Source: Pseudomonas reidholzensis (GTDB lineage: Bacteria; Pseudomonadota; Gammaproteobacteria; Pseudomonadales; Pseudomonadaceae). From it: 64,000 bases of DNA. The stretch is taken from positions 682,001 to 746,000 of the forward strand of contig NZ_UNOZ01000013.1 in the NCBI RefSeq assembly GCF_900536025.1, read 5' to 3'. The notes beneath the pieces are model-generated. The model searched no databases, was not told where the DNA came from, and saw only the letters and a list, made by a program, of their open reading frames with translations. Shown here piece by piece: positions 41,640 through 50,930 of this stretch (position 1 is the stretch's first letter; each line of letters starts with the position of its first letter). The translations under genes and the position numbers were made by a program.

Positions 41640-42554
41640 TCACTGATCCTCCAGACACCCCTGCAGCGCCTCGATAAATACCCCCTCCGCGCGGCTCAAG
41701 CGCTGGTCGCGGTTCCACAGCAGATGAATATCCACATCGGCAATCCCTTCCTGCGGCGGTAACCGCCACAACAGCCCGGCCTCGACATCCGGCGCCACCA
41801 CATGCTCCGGCAAGCAGCCGATGCCAAACCCGGCAATCACCAGCCGCCTGACTTCCTCAAGGCTCGGCGATGACGCCACGATGCGCCCGCTAAAACCTTG
41901 CTGATCGCGAAAAATGGTCAGCGGCGAGAGCATCCCGCCAATCTGGTCACTGGTGAAACTGACGAAATTCTCCCGCTGCAAATCGCCCTCCAGCTTGCCG
42001 AACAGCGCATGGTGCTTGCCACAGAAAAACGCATAGCGCTGACGCAGGAACAGCCGCTGCTCGAGGCGCGGCTGCGGCCGGCGGTTCAGGCTCAACCCTG
42101 CGGTGGCGGTTTTTTCCTGCAGGGCGGCGACGATGTCCGAGCTGCGCATCACGTCGATTTCCAGGTCGACCCGCGGGTGCTGGCGGTGGAAACCGGCGAG
42201 AAAGTCGTCGAAGCGCTCCGAGCAGATGCGGCTGATCATCAGCAGGCGGACCTTGCCGACCAACTCGTCGGCCGGTTGCTCGAGCAGGCCGCCGATCTGC
42301 GACATCTGCCCGTAGACCTCGCCGGCGAGCTCGAACAGCTGCTCGCCCATTTCGGTCAACACGAAGCGGGGCCCACGGCGGGCGATCAGCTGGCGCCCGA
42401 GTTGCTCCTCGAGGCGCTTGAGCGCCTGGCTGACCGCCGGCTGGGTCAGGTGCAGGCGAGCGGCGGCGCGGCTGATCGAGAGCTCCTGGCCGATCACCCG
42501 AAAGGTGCGCAGGAGGTTCCAGTCGAGGCGATCGTTGAGCAGGCGGTCAGGCAT
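41640..42554 (-). CDS. LysR-family transcriptional regulator
   Basis: This 304-residue LysR protein has an N-terminal winged HTH (NLLRTFRVIGQELSISRAAA, then RLHLTQPAVSQALKRLEEQL) and a periplasmic-binding-like effector domain. It is divergent from the MHS transporter gene at 42870, the first of three genes it probably controls (transporter, M20 hydrolase, acetylpolyamine amidohydrolase). The intergenic space before its start is AT-rich and contains TTAT-N7-ATAA (about 42576-42590), a possible T-N11-A-type LysR site. Confidence 0.9.
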   Translation of the reverse strand: MPDRLLNDRLDWNLLRTFRVIGQELSISRAAARLHLTQPAVSQALKRLEEQLGRQLIARRGPRFVLTEMGEQLFELAGEVYGQMSQIGGLLEQPADELVGKVRLLMISRICSERFDDFLAGFHRQHPRVDLEIDVMRSSDIVAALQEKTATAGLSLNRRPQPRLEQRLFLRQRYAFFCGKHHALFGKLEGDLQRENFVSFTSDQIGGMLSPLTIFRDQQGFSGRIVASSPSLEEVRRLVIAGFGIGCLPEHVVAPDVEAGLLWRLPPQEGIADVDIHLLWNRDQRLSRAEGVFIEALQGCLEDQ

Positions 42555-42678
42555 GGCGGGCTCGGGATAATAAGTGGTCGTTATAGTTCGAATAATAAAT
42601 AGAAAATTGACTAATCATAGCCCTGAGCTGAAAAATCGTGCTCAGGAAAGGTGTGCTGCAGTCGGCTTGGGCAGTGAC

Positions 42679-42771
42679 TTCTTCGCGGGTAAACCCGCTC
42701 CCACAGGGTTCAGTGCGGCTTCGCAGGTTTGCATCAACCCTTGTGGGAGCGGGTTTACCCGCGAAGAGGCC
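42679..42771. repeat. REPIN (inverted repeat pair)
   Basis: CTTCGCGGGTAAACCCGCTC and CCACAGGG (42680-42708) face GTGGGAGCGGGTTTACCCGC then GAAGAGG (42742-42768). It sits between the divergent LysR and MHS genes. Confidence 0.85.
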
Positions 42772-42869
42772 ACCGCCGAGCCGCCTGATCAGACACCGAC
42801 CAAGCGCCACCAGAGCGCCCCCGTGACCCCATAACTCCTGCCAAAAAAACAAGCAAAGGAGCCTGACCC

Positions 42870-44174
42870 ATGAAGCCCACCGCTTCGCCCCAACCGCGCC
42901 GGGCCGCGGCCGCTGCGTTCATCGGCACCATGATCGAGTGGTACGACTTCTACATCTATGCCACCGCCGCCGCGCTGGTGTTCGGCGCCTTGTTCTTCCC
43001 CTCCGACGACCCGCTGTTCAGCACCATGGCGGCCTTTGGCACCTTTGCCGTGGGCTTCTTCGCGCGGCCGCTGGGCGGGATCATCTTCGGCCATATCGGC
43101 GACCGCATCGGCCGCAAGAAGTCGCTGGTGATCACCCTGCTGATGATGGGTGTGGTCACCGTGTGCATCGGCCTGCTGCCCACTTATGCCCAGATCGGCG
43201 CCGCCGCACCGGTGCTGCTGATCATCCTGCGGGTGATCCAGGGCATCGCCGTCGGCGGCGAGTGGGGCGGGGCGGTGTTGATGGCCGGCGAGCATGCGCC
43301 CAAGGGCCGGCGCACCTTCTTTGCCTCGTTCGCCCAGCTGGGCAGCCCGGCGGGCCTGATCCTCTCGCTGCTGGCGTTCGCCGCGGTCACCCGGCTGCCA
43401 GAAGCCGAACTGATGAGCTGGGGCTGGCGCGTGCCGTTCCTCGCCAGCGCCTTGCTGCTGCTGGTCGGCCTGGCGATCCGCCTGGGGGTCAACGAGTCGC
43501 CGGAGTTTCTTGCCAGCCGCGAGCAGGCGGCCAAGACCCAGCGCAAGGAGCAGGCGCCGGTGTTCGAGGTGCTGCGCACCGCCTGGCGGCCACTGCTGCT
43601 GTGCATCGGCGCCAATACCCTGGGCATCGCCGGGGTGTATTTCACCAACACCTTCATGATCAGTTACACCACCCAGCAGCTGCACCTCGACCGCTCGCTG
43701 ATTCTCGAATGCCTGTTCTTCGTGGCGGTCATCCAGTTTTGCGTGCAACCGCTGGCCGCGTGGCTGTCGGAGAAGCTCGGCGCCACGCGCTTCCTGGCAC
43801 TGGTGGCGCTGCTGGCAATGGCCTCGCCGTACCCGATGTTCGTGCTGGTCAGCAGTGGCCAGGGCCCGTTGATCGTGCTCGGTATCGCCCTCGCGGCGGC
43901 GTGCATGGCGTCGTTCTACGCGGTGATCGCCGGCTACGTCAGCGGCATGTTCGACACCCGCGTGCGCTACACCGCGATCTCCCTGGCCTACCAGATCTGC
44001 GGCGCCATCGCCGGCGGCCTGACGCCGCTGATCGGCACCTGGCTGGCGCACCGTTTTATCGGTCAGTGGTGGCCGATGGCGCTGTTCTACACGCTGATCG
44101 CGGCGATTTCGCTGATCTGCGTGCTGGCCCTGGCACGCCAATACACCCGCAGCCAGCAACTCGAACTGGCCTGA
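42870..44174 (+). CDS. MHS-family MFS transporter
   Basis: This 434-residue inner membrane transporter of the metabolite:H+ symporter family has 12 segments. Signature: GTMIEWYDFYIYATAAALVF near the start and FGHIGDRIGRKKSLVITLLM, plus RVIQGIAVGGEWGGAVLMAG. The family imports organic acids, betaines and related compounds. AAAGGAG precedes the ATG. The co-transcribed hydrolases hint at an N-acyl or carbamoyl amine-type substrate. Confidence 0.9.
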   Translation: MKPTASPQPRRAAAAAFIGTMIEWYDFYIYATAAALVFGALFFPSDDPLFSTMAAFGTFAVGFFARPLGGIIFGHIGDRIGRKKSLVITLLMMGVVTVCIGLLPTYAQIGAAAPVLLIILRVIQGIAVGGEWGGAVLMAGEHAPKGRRTFFASFAQLGSPAGLILSLLAFAAVTRLPEAELMSWGWRVPFLASALLLLVGLAIRLGVNESPEFLASREQAAKTQRKEQAPVFEVLRTAWRPLLLCIGANTLGIAGVYFTNTFMISYTTQQLHLDRSLILECLFFVAVIQFCVQPLAAWLSEKLGATRFLALVALLAMASPYPMFVLVSSGQGPLIVLGIALAAACMASFYAVIAGYVSGMFDTRVRYTAISLAYQICGAIAGGLTPLIGTWLAHRFIGQWWPMALFYTLIAAISLICVLALARQYTRSQQLELA

Positions 44175-44205
44175 CACCGACACTTGCATCCTGGAGTACC
44201 CGCAC

Positions 44206-45447
44206 ATGTTGAAATGCAATGGCGAGCGCCTGTGGGCGAGCCTGATGGCCATGGCCGAAGTCGGCGCCACTGCCCGTGGTGGCAGCTGCCGCCTGGCCTT
44301 GAGCGATGAAGACAAGGCCGGCCGCGAGCTGTTCTCGGCCTGGTGCCGCGCGGCCGGCCTGAGCCTGTCGGTGGACGCCATCGGTAACCTGTTCGCCCGC
44401 CGTCCAGGTAGCGACCCGGAGGCCGCGCCGGTGATGATCGGCAGCCACTTGGACACCCAGCCCGAAGGCGGGCGGTTTGACGGGGTGTACGGCGTGCTGG
44501 CCGGCCTCGAGGTGGTGCGCCGCCTCAATGACCTCGGCATCCGCACCCGTAAGCCGCTGGAGATTGCCGTGTGGACCAACGAGGAGGGCGCCCGTTTCAC
44601 CCCGGCCATGTTCGGCTCGGCGGTGTTCACCGGCACCTTGGCGCTGGAGCAGGCCCTGGCGATTCGCGATGCCGACGGCGTCAGCGTCGCCGCTGAGCTG
44701 CAGCGCACCGGTTACGCCGGTCAGCGCCCGCTGGGCGGCAAGGTGGATGCCTATTTCGAGGCGCATATCGAGCAGGGGCCGATCCTTGAAGACAACGCCA
44801 GAAGCATCGGCGTGGTCAGTGGCGGCCAGGCCATTCGCTGGCTCGATGTGACCGTCGAGGGCATGGCCGCACATGCCGGTACCACCCCGATGCAACTGCG
44901 CAAGGACGCCCTGTATGGCGCCGCGCGGATGATCCAGGTGGTCGAGCAGCTGGCCGCTGATTTCGCCCCCGAAGGCCTGACCACCGTGGGCGAACTGTCG
45001 ATCGCCAAGTCCTCGCGCAACACCATCCCGGGTGTGGTGCGCTTCACCGTCGACCTGCGTCATCACCGCGACGAGGCCATCGAGGCGATGGAGCGCAGCG
45101 TCGGCCTGCAGTTGCAGGCGCTCGCGCAACCGCGTGGCCTGAAGGTCACTGTCGAGCGCCACTGGGTCAGCCCGGCCACGCCGTTCGATGCCGACTGTGT
45201 GGCGGCGGTGCAGCAGGCCGTGGATGGCCTCGGCTACAGCCAGCAATCGATCGTCAGCGGCGCCGGCCATGACGCGATCCTGCTGGCGCGCTACTGCCCG
45301 ACCGCCATGGTGTTCATCCCCTGCGTCGGCGGCTTGAGCCACAACGAAGCCGAAGACGTGTTGCCCGACGATGCCCGCCAGGGTGTCGATGTGCTGCTCA
45401 ATGCCGTGCTGGCGCGGGCCGGCCAGATCGAACCAGGAGAAGCCTGA
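44206..45447 (+). CDS. M20-family amidase/N-carbamoyl amino acid hydrolase
   Basis: This 413-residue zinc-dependent hydrolase belongs to the family that includes allantoate amidohydrolase, ureidoglycolate hydrolases and N-carbamoyl-L-amino acid hydrolase. Visible ligands: IGSHLDTQPEGGRFDGVYGV, WTNEEGARFTPAMFGSAVFT, AHIEQGPILE and the late GAGHDAILLARYCP with SHNEAEDV. TGGAG precedes the ATG. Its stop overlaps the next start by one base (TGATG). It should release an amine from a carbamoyl or acyl compound brought in by the MHS protein. Confidence 0.88.
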   Translation: MLKCNGERLWASLMAMAEVGATARGGSCRLALSDEDKAGRELFSAWCRAAGLSLSVDAIGNLFARRPGSDPEAAPVMIGSHLDTQPEGGRFDGVYGVLAGLEVVRRLNDLGIRTRKPLEIAVWTNEEGARFTPAMFGSAVFTGTLALEQALAIRDADGVSVAAELQRTGYAGQRPLGGKVDAYFEAHIEQGPILEDNARSIGVVSGGQAIRWLDVTVEGMAAHAGTTPMQLRKDALYGAARMIQVVEQLAADFAPEGLTTVGELSIAKSSRNTIPGVVRFTVDLRHHRDEAIEAMERSVGLQLQALAQPRGLKVTVERHWVSPATPFDADCVAAVQQAVDGLGYSQQSIVSGAGHDAILLARYCPTAMVFIPCVGGLSHNEAEDVLPDDARQGVDVLLNAVLARAGQIEPGEA

Positions 45448-46469
45448 TGCGTTGCTATTTCCACCCCGAGCAACTGCTGCACCACCCTCGCAGCTACTAC
45501 TCGCGCGGCGCCATGCGCACCCCGCAGGAAGTCCCCGAGCGCGCCCAGCGCCTGCTGCAGGCTGCCAAAAGCCTGAACTTCGACATCCGCCAGCCGCAGG
45601 ACGCCGGCCTCGCACCGTTGGCCGCCGTGCACGGCGAGGCCTACCTGGCCTTTCTCGAAGAAGCCCATGCCCGCTGGCGGGAAGTGCCCGAGGACTGGGG
45701 CGATGAAGTCATGTCGAACATCTTCGTTCGCGAGCCCAATGCCTTGCGCGGGATTCTCGCCCAGGCCGCGCGCTACCTGGCGGACGGCAGCTGCCCGGTC
45801 GGCGAGCAGACCTGGCATTCGGCCTACTGGTCGGCGCAGAGTGCCGTCGCCGGCGCCCAGGCGCTGCTCGATGGCGAGCCGGCCGCGTACGCCCTGTGTC
45901 GCCCGCCGGGCCACCATGCCCGGCATGACGCGGCGGGGGGCTTTTGCTACGTGAACAACGCAGCGGTCGCCGCCCAGGTACTGCGCAGCCGCTACAGCCG
46001 GGTGGCGATCCTCGATACCGACATGCACCACGGGCAGGGTATCCAGGAGATTTTCTATGCGCGCAATGACGTGCTCTATGTGTCCACGCATGGCGACCCG
46101 ACCAACTTCTACCCCGGGGTGGCGGGCTTTGAGGACGAGCGCGGGGAAGGGGCAGGGTTGGGCTACAACCTCAACCTGCCGATGGCGCATGGGGCGAGTG
46201 AGGCGGACTTCCTCACGCAGTTGGACATCGCCCTGGACGCGGTGAAAGACTTCGGCGCCGAAGTGCTGGTGCTGTCGCTGGGCTTCGATATCTACGAGCT
46301 GGACCCGCAGACCAAGGTCGCGGTCACCCGCGAAGGCTTTGCTGAGCTGGGTGAGCGGATCCGCGCGCTGCGCTTCCCGTGCCTGATCGTGCAGGAGGGC
46401 GGGTACCACCTGGAGAGCCTGGAAGACAACGCCCGGGCGTTCTTTGCCGACAAACACGACTGGCGATAG
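45447..46469 (+). CDS. Acetylpolyamine amidohydrolase (histone deacetylase family)
   Basis: This 340-residue HDAC-fold enzyme shows the hallmark sites CRPPGHHARHDAAGGFCYVN (catalytic His pair), AILDTDMHHGQGIQEIFY (Zn-binding Asp/His) and LSLGFDIYELDP (Zn Asp). Among bacterial members, those opening with a lysine/polyamine-type pocket deacetylate acetylputrescine or similar amines; the YFHPEQLLHHPRSYYSRGAM start is typical of acetylpolyamine amidohydrolases. It completes an operon with the transporter and the M20 hydrolase, so the pathway probably degrades N-modified polyamines. Confidence 0.88.
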   Translation: MRCYFHPEQLLHHPRSYYSRGAMRTPQEVPERAQRLLQAAKSLNFDIRQPQDAGLAPLAAVHGEAYLAFLEEAHARWREVPEDWGDEVMSNIFVREPNALRGILAQAARYLADGSCPVGEQTWHSAYWSAQSAVAGAQALLDGEPAAYALCRPPGHHARHDAAGGFCYVNNAAVAAQVLRSRYSRVAILDTDMHHGQGIQEIFYARNDVLYVSTHGDPTNFYPGVAGFEDERGEGAGLGYNLNLPMAHGASEADFLTQLDIALDAVKDFGAEVLVLSLGFDIYELDPQTKVAVTREGFAELGERIRALRFPCLIVQEGGYHLESLEDNARAFFADKHDWR

Positions 46470-46480
46470 ACCTCTGGATC

Positions 46481-46609
46481 CTGGGGGCCGCTTCGCGGCC
46501 CATCGCGACACAAGGCCGCTCCCACAAAGTGGTCCGCGCCCACCTTGAGGCATGCGCTGTAACTGTGGGAGCGGCCTTGTGTCGCGATGGGCTGCGCAGC
46601 AGCCCCAGC
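46481..46609. repeat. REPIN of a second REP family
   Basis: CTGGGGGCCGCTTCGCGGCC and CATCGCGACACAAGGCCGCTCCCAC (46481-46526) are mirrored by GTGGGAGCGGCCTTGTGTCG then CGATGGGCTGCGCAGCAGCC (46564-46603). This is a different REP core (GGAGCGGCCTTGTGTCGCGA). Confidence 0.85.
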
Positions 46610-46629
46610 ATTCTTGACCCTTACCCCGC

Positions 46630-46646
46630 TGTCACACTTTGTCCCA
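46630..46646 (+). promoter_or_regulatory. Direct repeat TGTCACA/TGTCCCA, candidate response-regulator box
   Basis: TGTCACA (46630-46636) and TGTCCCA (46640-46646) are direct repeats 10 bp apart, the spacing of OmpR-type regulator half-sites, 60-76 bp upstream of the TonB receptor start. The same TGTCACA occurs in the promoter region of the nearby two-component genes (50953-50961). Confidence 0.5.
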
Positions 46647-46668
46647 CCTCTGAAAATGCAGCTGATTA

Positions 46669-46691
46669 GGATTCGCTTTCACAACGAATCC
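46669..46691 (+). promoter_or_regulatory. Inverted repeat in the 5' region of the TonB gene
   Basis: GGATTCG (46669-46675) and CGAATCC (46685-46691) form a perfect 7-bp stem around CTTTCACAA, ending just before the AAGG ribosome site. It could be an operator or an RNA hairpin that influences translation. Confidence 0.4.
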
Positions 46692-46705
46692 ACAAGGTCA
46701 TCCGC

Positions 46706-48655
46706 ATGCCCGCTACACGCCGCCTCCTCAGCCGTTCATCCACCCTGGCCGTGCTCCTGGCCGGCGCCGCCCAGGCGCAGACCAACGAGCCCGCCGCGCT
46801 GGTCCTGGAAGACATGGTCGTCACCGCCTCCGGCTTCGAGCAACGCGTCGAGGACGCTCCCGCGTCGATCACCGTGATCGACGGTGAAGACCTGCGCCGC
46901 AAGTCGTACCGCGACCTGGGCGATGCCGTACGCGATGTGGAAGGGGTGACGGTGAACGGCGGGGCCAACGAGACCGACATCTCGATCCGCGGCATGCCCG
47001 CCGACTACACCTTGATCATGGTCGACGGCAAACGCCAGAGCGCACGCGAATCGCGGGTCAACGGCAACTCCGGCTACGAGCAGAGCTTCGTCCCCCCGGC
47101 CGCCGCCATCGAGCGGATCGAAGTGGTGCGCGGGCCGATGTCGTCGCTGTATGGCTCTGACGCCATCGGCGGGGTGATCAACGTCATCACCCGCAAAGTG
47201 GCGCCGGAGTGGGGCGGCTCGATCGGCTACGACTATTCGGCGCGCCAGCACAGCGCCGAAGGCAATGCCGGGCAGACCTCGTTCTACCTGAGTGGGCCGC
47301 TGAAAGAAGACCTGCTCGGCTTGCAGGCCTGGGGCCGCTACCTCGACCGCCAGGCCGACGACGACCTGGAGCAGACCAATGGCCACAGCAAGGCCGACCA
47401 CCGCGACCTGACCACGCGCCTGTCGTTCACCCCGACCCTCGATCACGACATCCTCCTCGAGGCCGGCGTCACCCGCCTGAAGAACGGCGATGGCCTGAGC
47501 GCCAACTGGGCCACCCGCGAGCAGGAGAACAACCGCGATCACTGGTCGCTGTCGCACCAGGGCCGCTGGGGCTGGGCGACTTCGGACGTCGCCCTTTACC
47601 AGGAGACCAGCAGCCGCGAAGGCAAGGCCACCCCGGACCAGACCGACATCTACGGGCGCAAGCCAGAAATCCGCAACCGCGTGCTGGACGCCAAGCTGGT
47701 GGTGCCGACCGCGCACAACGTCAGCACGGTGGGCCTGCAATGGCAGGAAAACCAGGTCACCGACTGGAACCAGGGCCTGGGCGACCGGGTCAATCGCGAG
47801 TTCAAGGTCACCCAACGGGCGCTGTTTGCCGAGAACGAGTGGTCGGTCACCGATGACTTCGCGCTGACCACCGGCCTGCGCCTGGATGACCACGAAGAGT
47901 ACGGCAACCACTTCAGTCCGCGGGTGTACGGGGTCTGGCGTGCCAATGAGCAGTGGACCCTCAAGGGCGGCATCGCCCGCGGCTTCAAGGCGCCTGAGCT
48001 GCGCGCCGTGGTCGCCGACTATGCCTACCTGCGGCGCAACCGCTTCGTGATGTTCGGCAACCCCGACCTCAAGCCCGAGACCAGCACCAACTACGAAGTC
48101 TCGGCGCTGTGGTCGAACCGTGCCGACCTGTCGGCCGGGGTCACGCTGTTCTACAACGACTTCCAGGACAAGCTGTCGACGGTGACCACCGACAACCGCT
48201 GGAACGGCTACATCATCATGGACAGGGTCAACGTCGACAAGGCGGTGATCCGTGGCGTCGAGCTGACCGGGCAGTGGGACATCACCGACAGCGTGCTGGT
48301 CAAGGGTAACTACACCTACACCGACTCCGAGCAGAAGACCGGTGCCAACGCCGGTGCGCCGCTGGCCCTGACGCCTGAGCGCAAGGCCAACCTGCGTGGC
48401 GAGTGGCGGGTCAACGACCGCGCCCAGGCCTGGGCGGCGGTCAGCTATTACGGCGAAGAGACGGGCAATACCCTGACCGCCGAGACGGCGCCGGGCTATA
48501 CCACGGCGGACATTGGCGGCTCGTATGACCTGACCCATGCCCTGACGTTGAACGCGTCGCTGAACAACCTCACAGACAAGCGTCTGGACGATGAGACCTA
48601 CGGCACGGTCAACTACGGCCGCACCCTCTGGATGGGTGCCACCTATAACTTCTGA
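46706..48655 (+). CDS. TonB-dependent outer membrane receptor
   Basis: This 649-residue receptor has a Sec signal (residues 1-25, ending AQAQ), TonB box EDMVVTAS (35-42), plug domain (APASITVIDGEDLRRKSYRD... IERIEVVRGPMSSLYGSDAI) and a 22-strand barrel ending in the aromatic YGRTLWMGATYNF with a terminal Phe. The size and the IERIEVVRGPMSSLYG block resemble the FepA/CirA catecholate-siderophore branch. It should import ferric siderophores with TonB-ExbBD energy. It faces a two-component system and shares a promoter motif with it. Confidence 0.9.
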   Translation: MPATRRLLSRSSTLAVLLAGAAQAQTNEPAALVLEDMVVTASGFEQRVEDAPASITVIDGEDLRRKSYRDLGDAVRDVEGVTVNGGANETDISIRGMPADYTLIMVDGKRQSARESRVNGNSGYEQSFVPPAAAIERIEVVRGPMSSLYGSDAIGGVINVITRKVAPEWGGSIGYDYSARQHSAEGNAGQTSFYLSGPLKEDLLGLQAWGRYLDRQADDDLEQTNGHSKADHRDLTTRLSFTPTLDHDILLEAGVTRLKNGDGLSANWATREQENNRDHWSLSHQGRWGWATSDVALYQETSSREGKATPDQTDIYGRKPEIRNRVLDAKLVVPTAHNVSTVGLQWQENQVTDWNQGLGDRVNREFKVTQRALFAENEWSVTDDFALTTGLRLDDHEEYGNHFSPRVYGVWRANEQWTLKGGIARGFKAPELRAVVADYAYLRRNRFVMFGNPDLKPETSTNYEVSALWSNRADLSAGVTLFYNDFQDKLSTVTTDNRWNGYIIMDRVNVDKAVIRGVELTGQWDITDSVLVKGNYTYTDSEQKTGANAGAPLALTPERKANLRGEWRVNDRAQAWAAVSYYGEETGNTLTAETAPGYTTADIGGSYDLTHALTLNASLNNLTDKRLDDETYGTVNYGRTLWMGATYNF

Positions 48656-48670
48656 AGCGTCTCTCGAATG

Positions 48671-48755
48671 TGCGGCCCATCGCGGGCAAGCCCGGTCCTA
48701 CAGTGTCGTATACCTGTAGGAGCGGGCTTGCCCGCGATGGGCTGCAAAGCAGCCC
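48671..48755. repeat. REPIN
   Basis: CGGCCCATCGCGGGCAAGCC and CGGTCCTACAG face TGTAGGAGCGGGCTTGCCCG then CGATGGGCTGC. It sits between the convergent TonB receptor and histidine kinase genes. Confidence 0.9.
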
Positions 48756-48764
48756 AGAGTCTTT

Positions 48765-50129
48765 CTACCCAACCGGCAACCGCACCCACGCACACAACCC
48801 CTGCGGCAACCGATTCTCCAGCACCAACTCCCCCCCATGCGCCTGGATGCAAGCCCGCGCAATGGCCAATCCCAAGCCAAGCCCGCCACCGCTGCTGGCA
48901 TCCGCGCCGCCCCGGCCCAACTGCACAAACGGCTCGAAAACCTTTTCCAGCCAAGCCTCCGGCAACCCCGGCCCCTGGTCGATGATCTGCAGGCACACCT
49001 GCCCACCACTCGCGCTCAACTCCAGCCGAGTAGCGCCGCCATGCTTCAGTGCATTGTCGATCAAATTGGTCAGCGCCCGCTTCAGCGCCAAAGGCCGGCA
49101 ACCGAGCCAGACCTCCTCGCCGCCCTGCCAAATCAACGGCAGCCCCATCAGCTGATAACGCCGGGCCAGGTCATCGAGCAGGTCATTCAAGCGCAGCCGG
49201 CACGTCGTTTCCTGCACCGCATCACCCCGCACGAACTCCAGCGTTTCGCGCACCATCGCGGTCAACTCGGCAAGGCTCTCCAGCAAGTCATCACGGGTCG
49301 GCCCAGGCTCGAGCAATTCCACCTGCAGGCGCAGCTCGGTCAGTGGCGTATTGAGGTCATGGCTGATCGCCGCCAGCAGCCGCGTACGGCCTTCCACATG
49401 GCGCGCCAGGTTGGCCTGCATGGTGTTGAAGGCGCAGGTCAGCTCACGCGCTTCCTGAGGCCCGCTCAACGGCAAGGGTGCAATCCATTCGCCCCGGCTG
49501 ACCCGCTCAGTGGCCTTGGCCAAGGTCTTGATCGGCCGCACCACCCGGCCCAGGCAGAGCATCATCACCAGCAACACGGGCAGCGTGGTCATCGGCAGGC
49601 TGTAGGCCAGCACCGTGCCCCACTGATAGGCGCCGCTCGGGTGCTGCACGGCGTTCAGGTACAGCCCGTCGCCCAGCGCCAGGCTGCTGCGCAGGCGCAG
49701 CGCGGCCCAGCCGCCGGGGCTGAACGGATAGGCGCGCGCATCGGCGCCATTGACCCGCTCCAGCTGCAAGGTGATGGGGTGCTCGGCGGGTAGTTGCAGA
49801 CGCTGGCGCAGGTCACGGGCGAGCCGCTGTTCCTCCGGCCGCGCGGAAAAAGGGCTGACCTCGGCCGTCGGGGCAAGCCAGAAGCGCGTCTCCGGGTTGC
49901 CCATCTGCGCGAGCAAGCGCTCTGCCTGCGGCCGAGACAGGTCGTGCGCGGCATGAAACGCCGTCGCCAGCCGCTCCAGGCTGGCGTTGCGCGACAGCGG
50001 ATGGAGCAGGCTGCCGTGGCGGTGCAGCAAGAGGATGCCGATCAGGTGCGAGGCCAGCAGCGCCACGCACAGCAACAGCAGCAACTGGTGCAGCAGGCGT
50101 TGCGGCCACAGGCGGCGCAGGCTATTCAA
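48765..50129 (-). CDS. Sensor histidine kinase (EnvZ/QseC type)
   Basis: About 454 residues from the TTG at 50129, which overlaps the response-regulator stop; the upstream frame is out-of-phase regulator sequence. Membrane anchors at LHQLLLLLCVALLASHLIGI and LPMTTLPVLLVMMLCLGRVV enclose a periplasmic sensor of about 130 residues. A HAMP-like linker leads to the H-box (AAISHDLNTPLTELRLQVEL), N-box (NLIDNALKHGG) and G-boxes (DQGPGLPEAWLEKVFEPFVQ then GGGLGLGLAIARACIQAHGG). It phosphorylates the upstream regulator; the neighbouring TonB gene suggests it senses iron or a siderophore. Confidence 0.9.
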   Translation of the reverse strand: MNSLRRLWPQRLLHQLLLLLCVALLASHLIGILLLHRHGSLLHPLSRNASLERLATAFHAAHDLSRPQAERLLAQMGNPETRFWLAPTAEVSPFSARPEEQRLARDLRQRLQLPAEHPITLQLERVNGADARAYPFSPGGWAALRLRSSLALGDGLYLNAVQHPSGAYQWGTVLAYSLPMTTLPVLLVMMLCLGRVVRPIKTLAKATERVSRGEWIAPLPLSGPQEARELTCAFNTMQANLARHVEGRTRLLAAISHDLNTPLTELRLQVELLEPGPTRDDLLESLAELTAMVRETLEFVRGDAVQETTCRLRLNDLLDDLARRYQLMGLPLIWQGGEEVWLGCRPLALKRALTNLIDNALKHGGATRLELSASGGQVCLQIIDQGPGLPEAWLEKVFEPFVQLGRGGADASSGGGLGLGLAIARACIQAHGGELVLENRLPQGLCAWVRLPVG

Positions 50130-50880
50130 GGTCGACGTCGGCGGCCAGCAGGTAGCCGCTGCCCCACAGCGTGCGCAGCAGCTCCGCACCGTGCCCGTCG
50201 TGGTCGAGCTTGCGCCGCAAGCGGCTGACCTGGCGGTCGATGGCGCGCTCGCTGATGTCGCTGTCCTGGGCGGCGGTCAGGTCGACCAGCCGTTGGCGGG
50301 AAAGGCTCACATGCGGATGCTCGAGCAACACCTGCAGCAGCTTGCCCTCGGCGGTGCTCAGGCGCACCGGCTCACGCCCAGCCCGGCTGAGGGTGGCGGT
50401 GCTGGCGCAGAACTGCCAGCCGGCGAAGCGGTAGCGGCGCGGGCTCGCGGCGGGCTCCGTGGGCGTGGCCTTGGCCCGCGCCTGGGTCGCCTGATGGCGG
50501 CGCAGCACGCTGTTCAGGCGTGCCACCAGTTCCCGGGGCTCGAAGGGTTTGGTCAGGTAGTCGTCCGCGCCCAGGTCGAGCCCGCGCACCCGGTCTGCCG
50601 TGGTGTCGCGGGCGGTCAGCAGGATCACCGGCAGGTTGCAGCGCCGGTGCAGTTGCTGGCACAGCTCGAAGCCATCGCCATCGGGCAGCATCACGTCGAG
50701 CACCGCCACGTCGAAGTCCTGCTGCTTGAGCAACTGCCACAGCCCGGCGGCATCCGCCGCGGTACGCACCTCGAACCCATGGCGGCGCAGATACGTCGCC
50801 AGCGGGTCGCGGATCTTGCGGTGGTCGTCGACGACCAGGACCCGTGGGGCGGGCAGGGGCTGGGTAGCGGGCATGGGCAA
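50122..50880 (-). CDS. OmpR-family response regulator
   Basis: This 252-residue protein has a receiver domain (VLVVDDHRKIRDPLATYLRR, phosphorylated Asp in DVAVLDVMLPDGDGFELCQQ, LTKPFEPRELVARL) and a winged-helix C-terminus (LSTAEGKLLQVLLEHPHVSL, then ISERAIDRQVSRLRRKLDHD). It overlaps the kinase gene by 8 bp, so the pair is translated together. A 9-bp inverted repeat lies 50 bp upstream and may be its own target site. Confidence 0.92.
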   Translation of the reverse strand: MPMPATQPLPAPRVLVVDDHRKIRDPLATYLRRHGFEVRTAADAAGLWQLLKQQDFDVAVLDVMLPDGDGFELCQQLHRRCNLPVILLTARDTTADRVRGLDLGADDYLTKPFEPRELVARLNSVLRRHQATQARAKATPTEPAASPRRYRFAGWQFCASTATLSRAGREPVRLSTAEGKLLQVLLEHPHVSLSRQRLVDLTAAQDSDISERAIDRQVSRLRRKLDHDGHGAELLRTLWGSGYLLAADVDLE

Positions 50881-50930
50881 CTGGGCGCAGGAGAGGGTGG
50901 GGCGGGATATTACTACGAGTCATTATCATT

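Noticed and set aside
46481..46609. Possible CRISPR-like or IS-end repeat
   Set aside because: The copies are paired inverted REPs (REPINs) and not regular arrays with spacers; the same structure recurs across the right-hand core.
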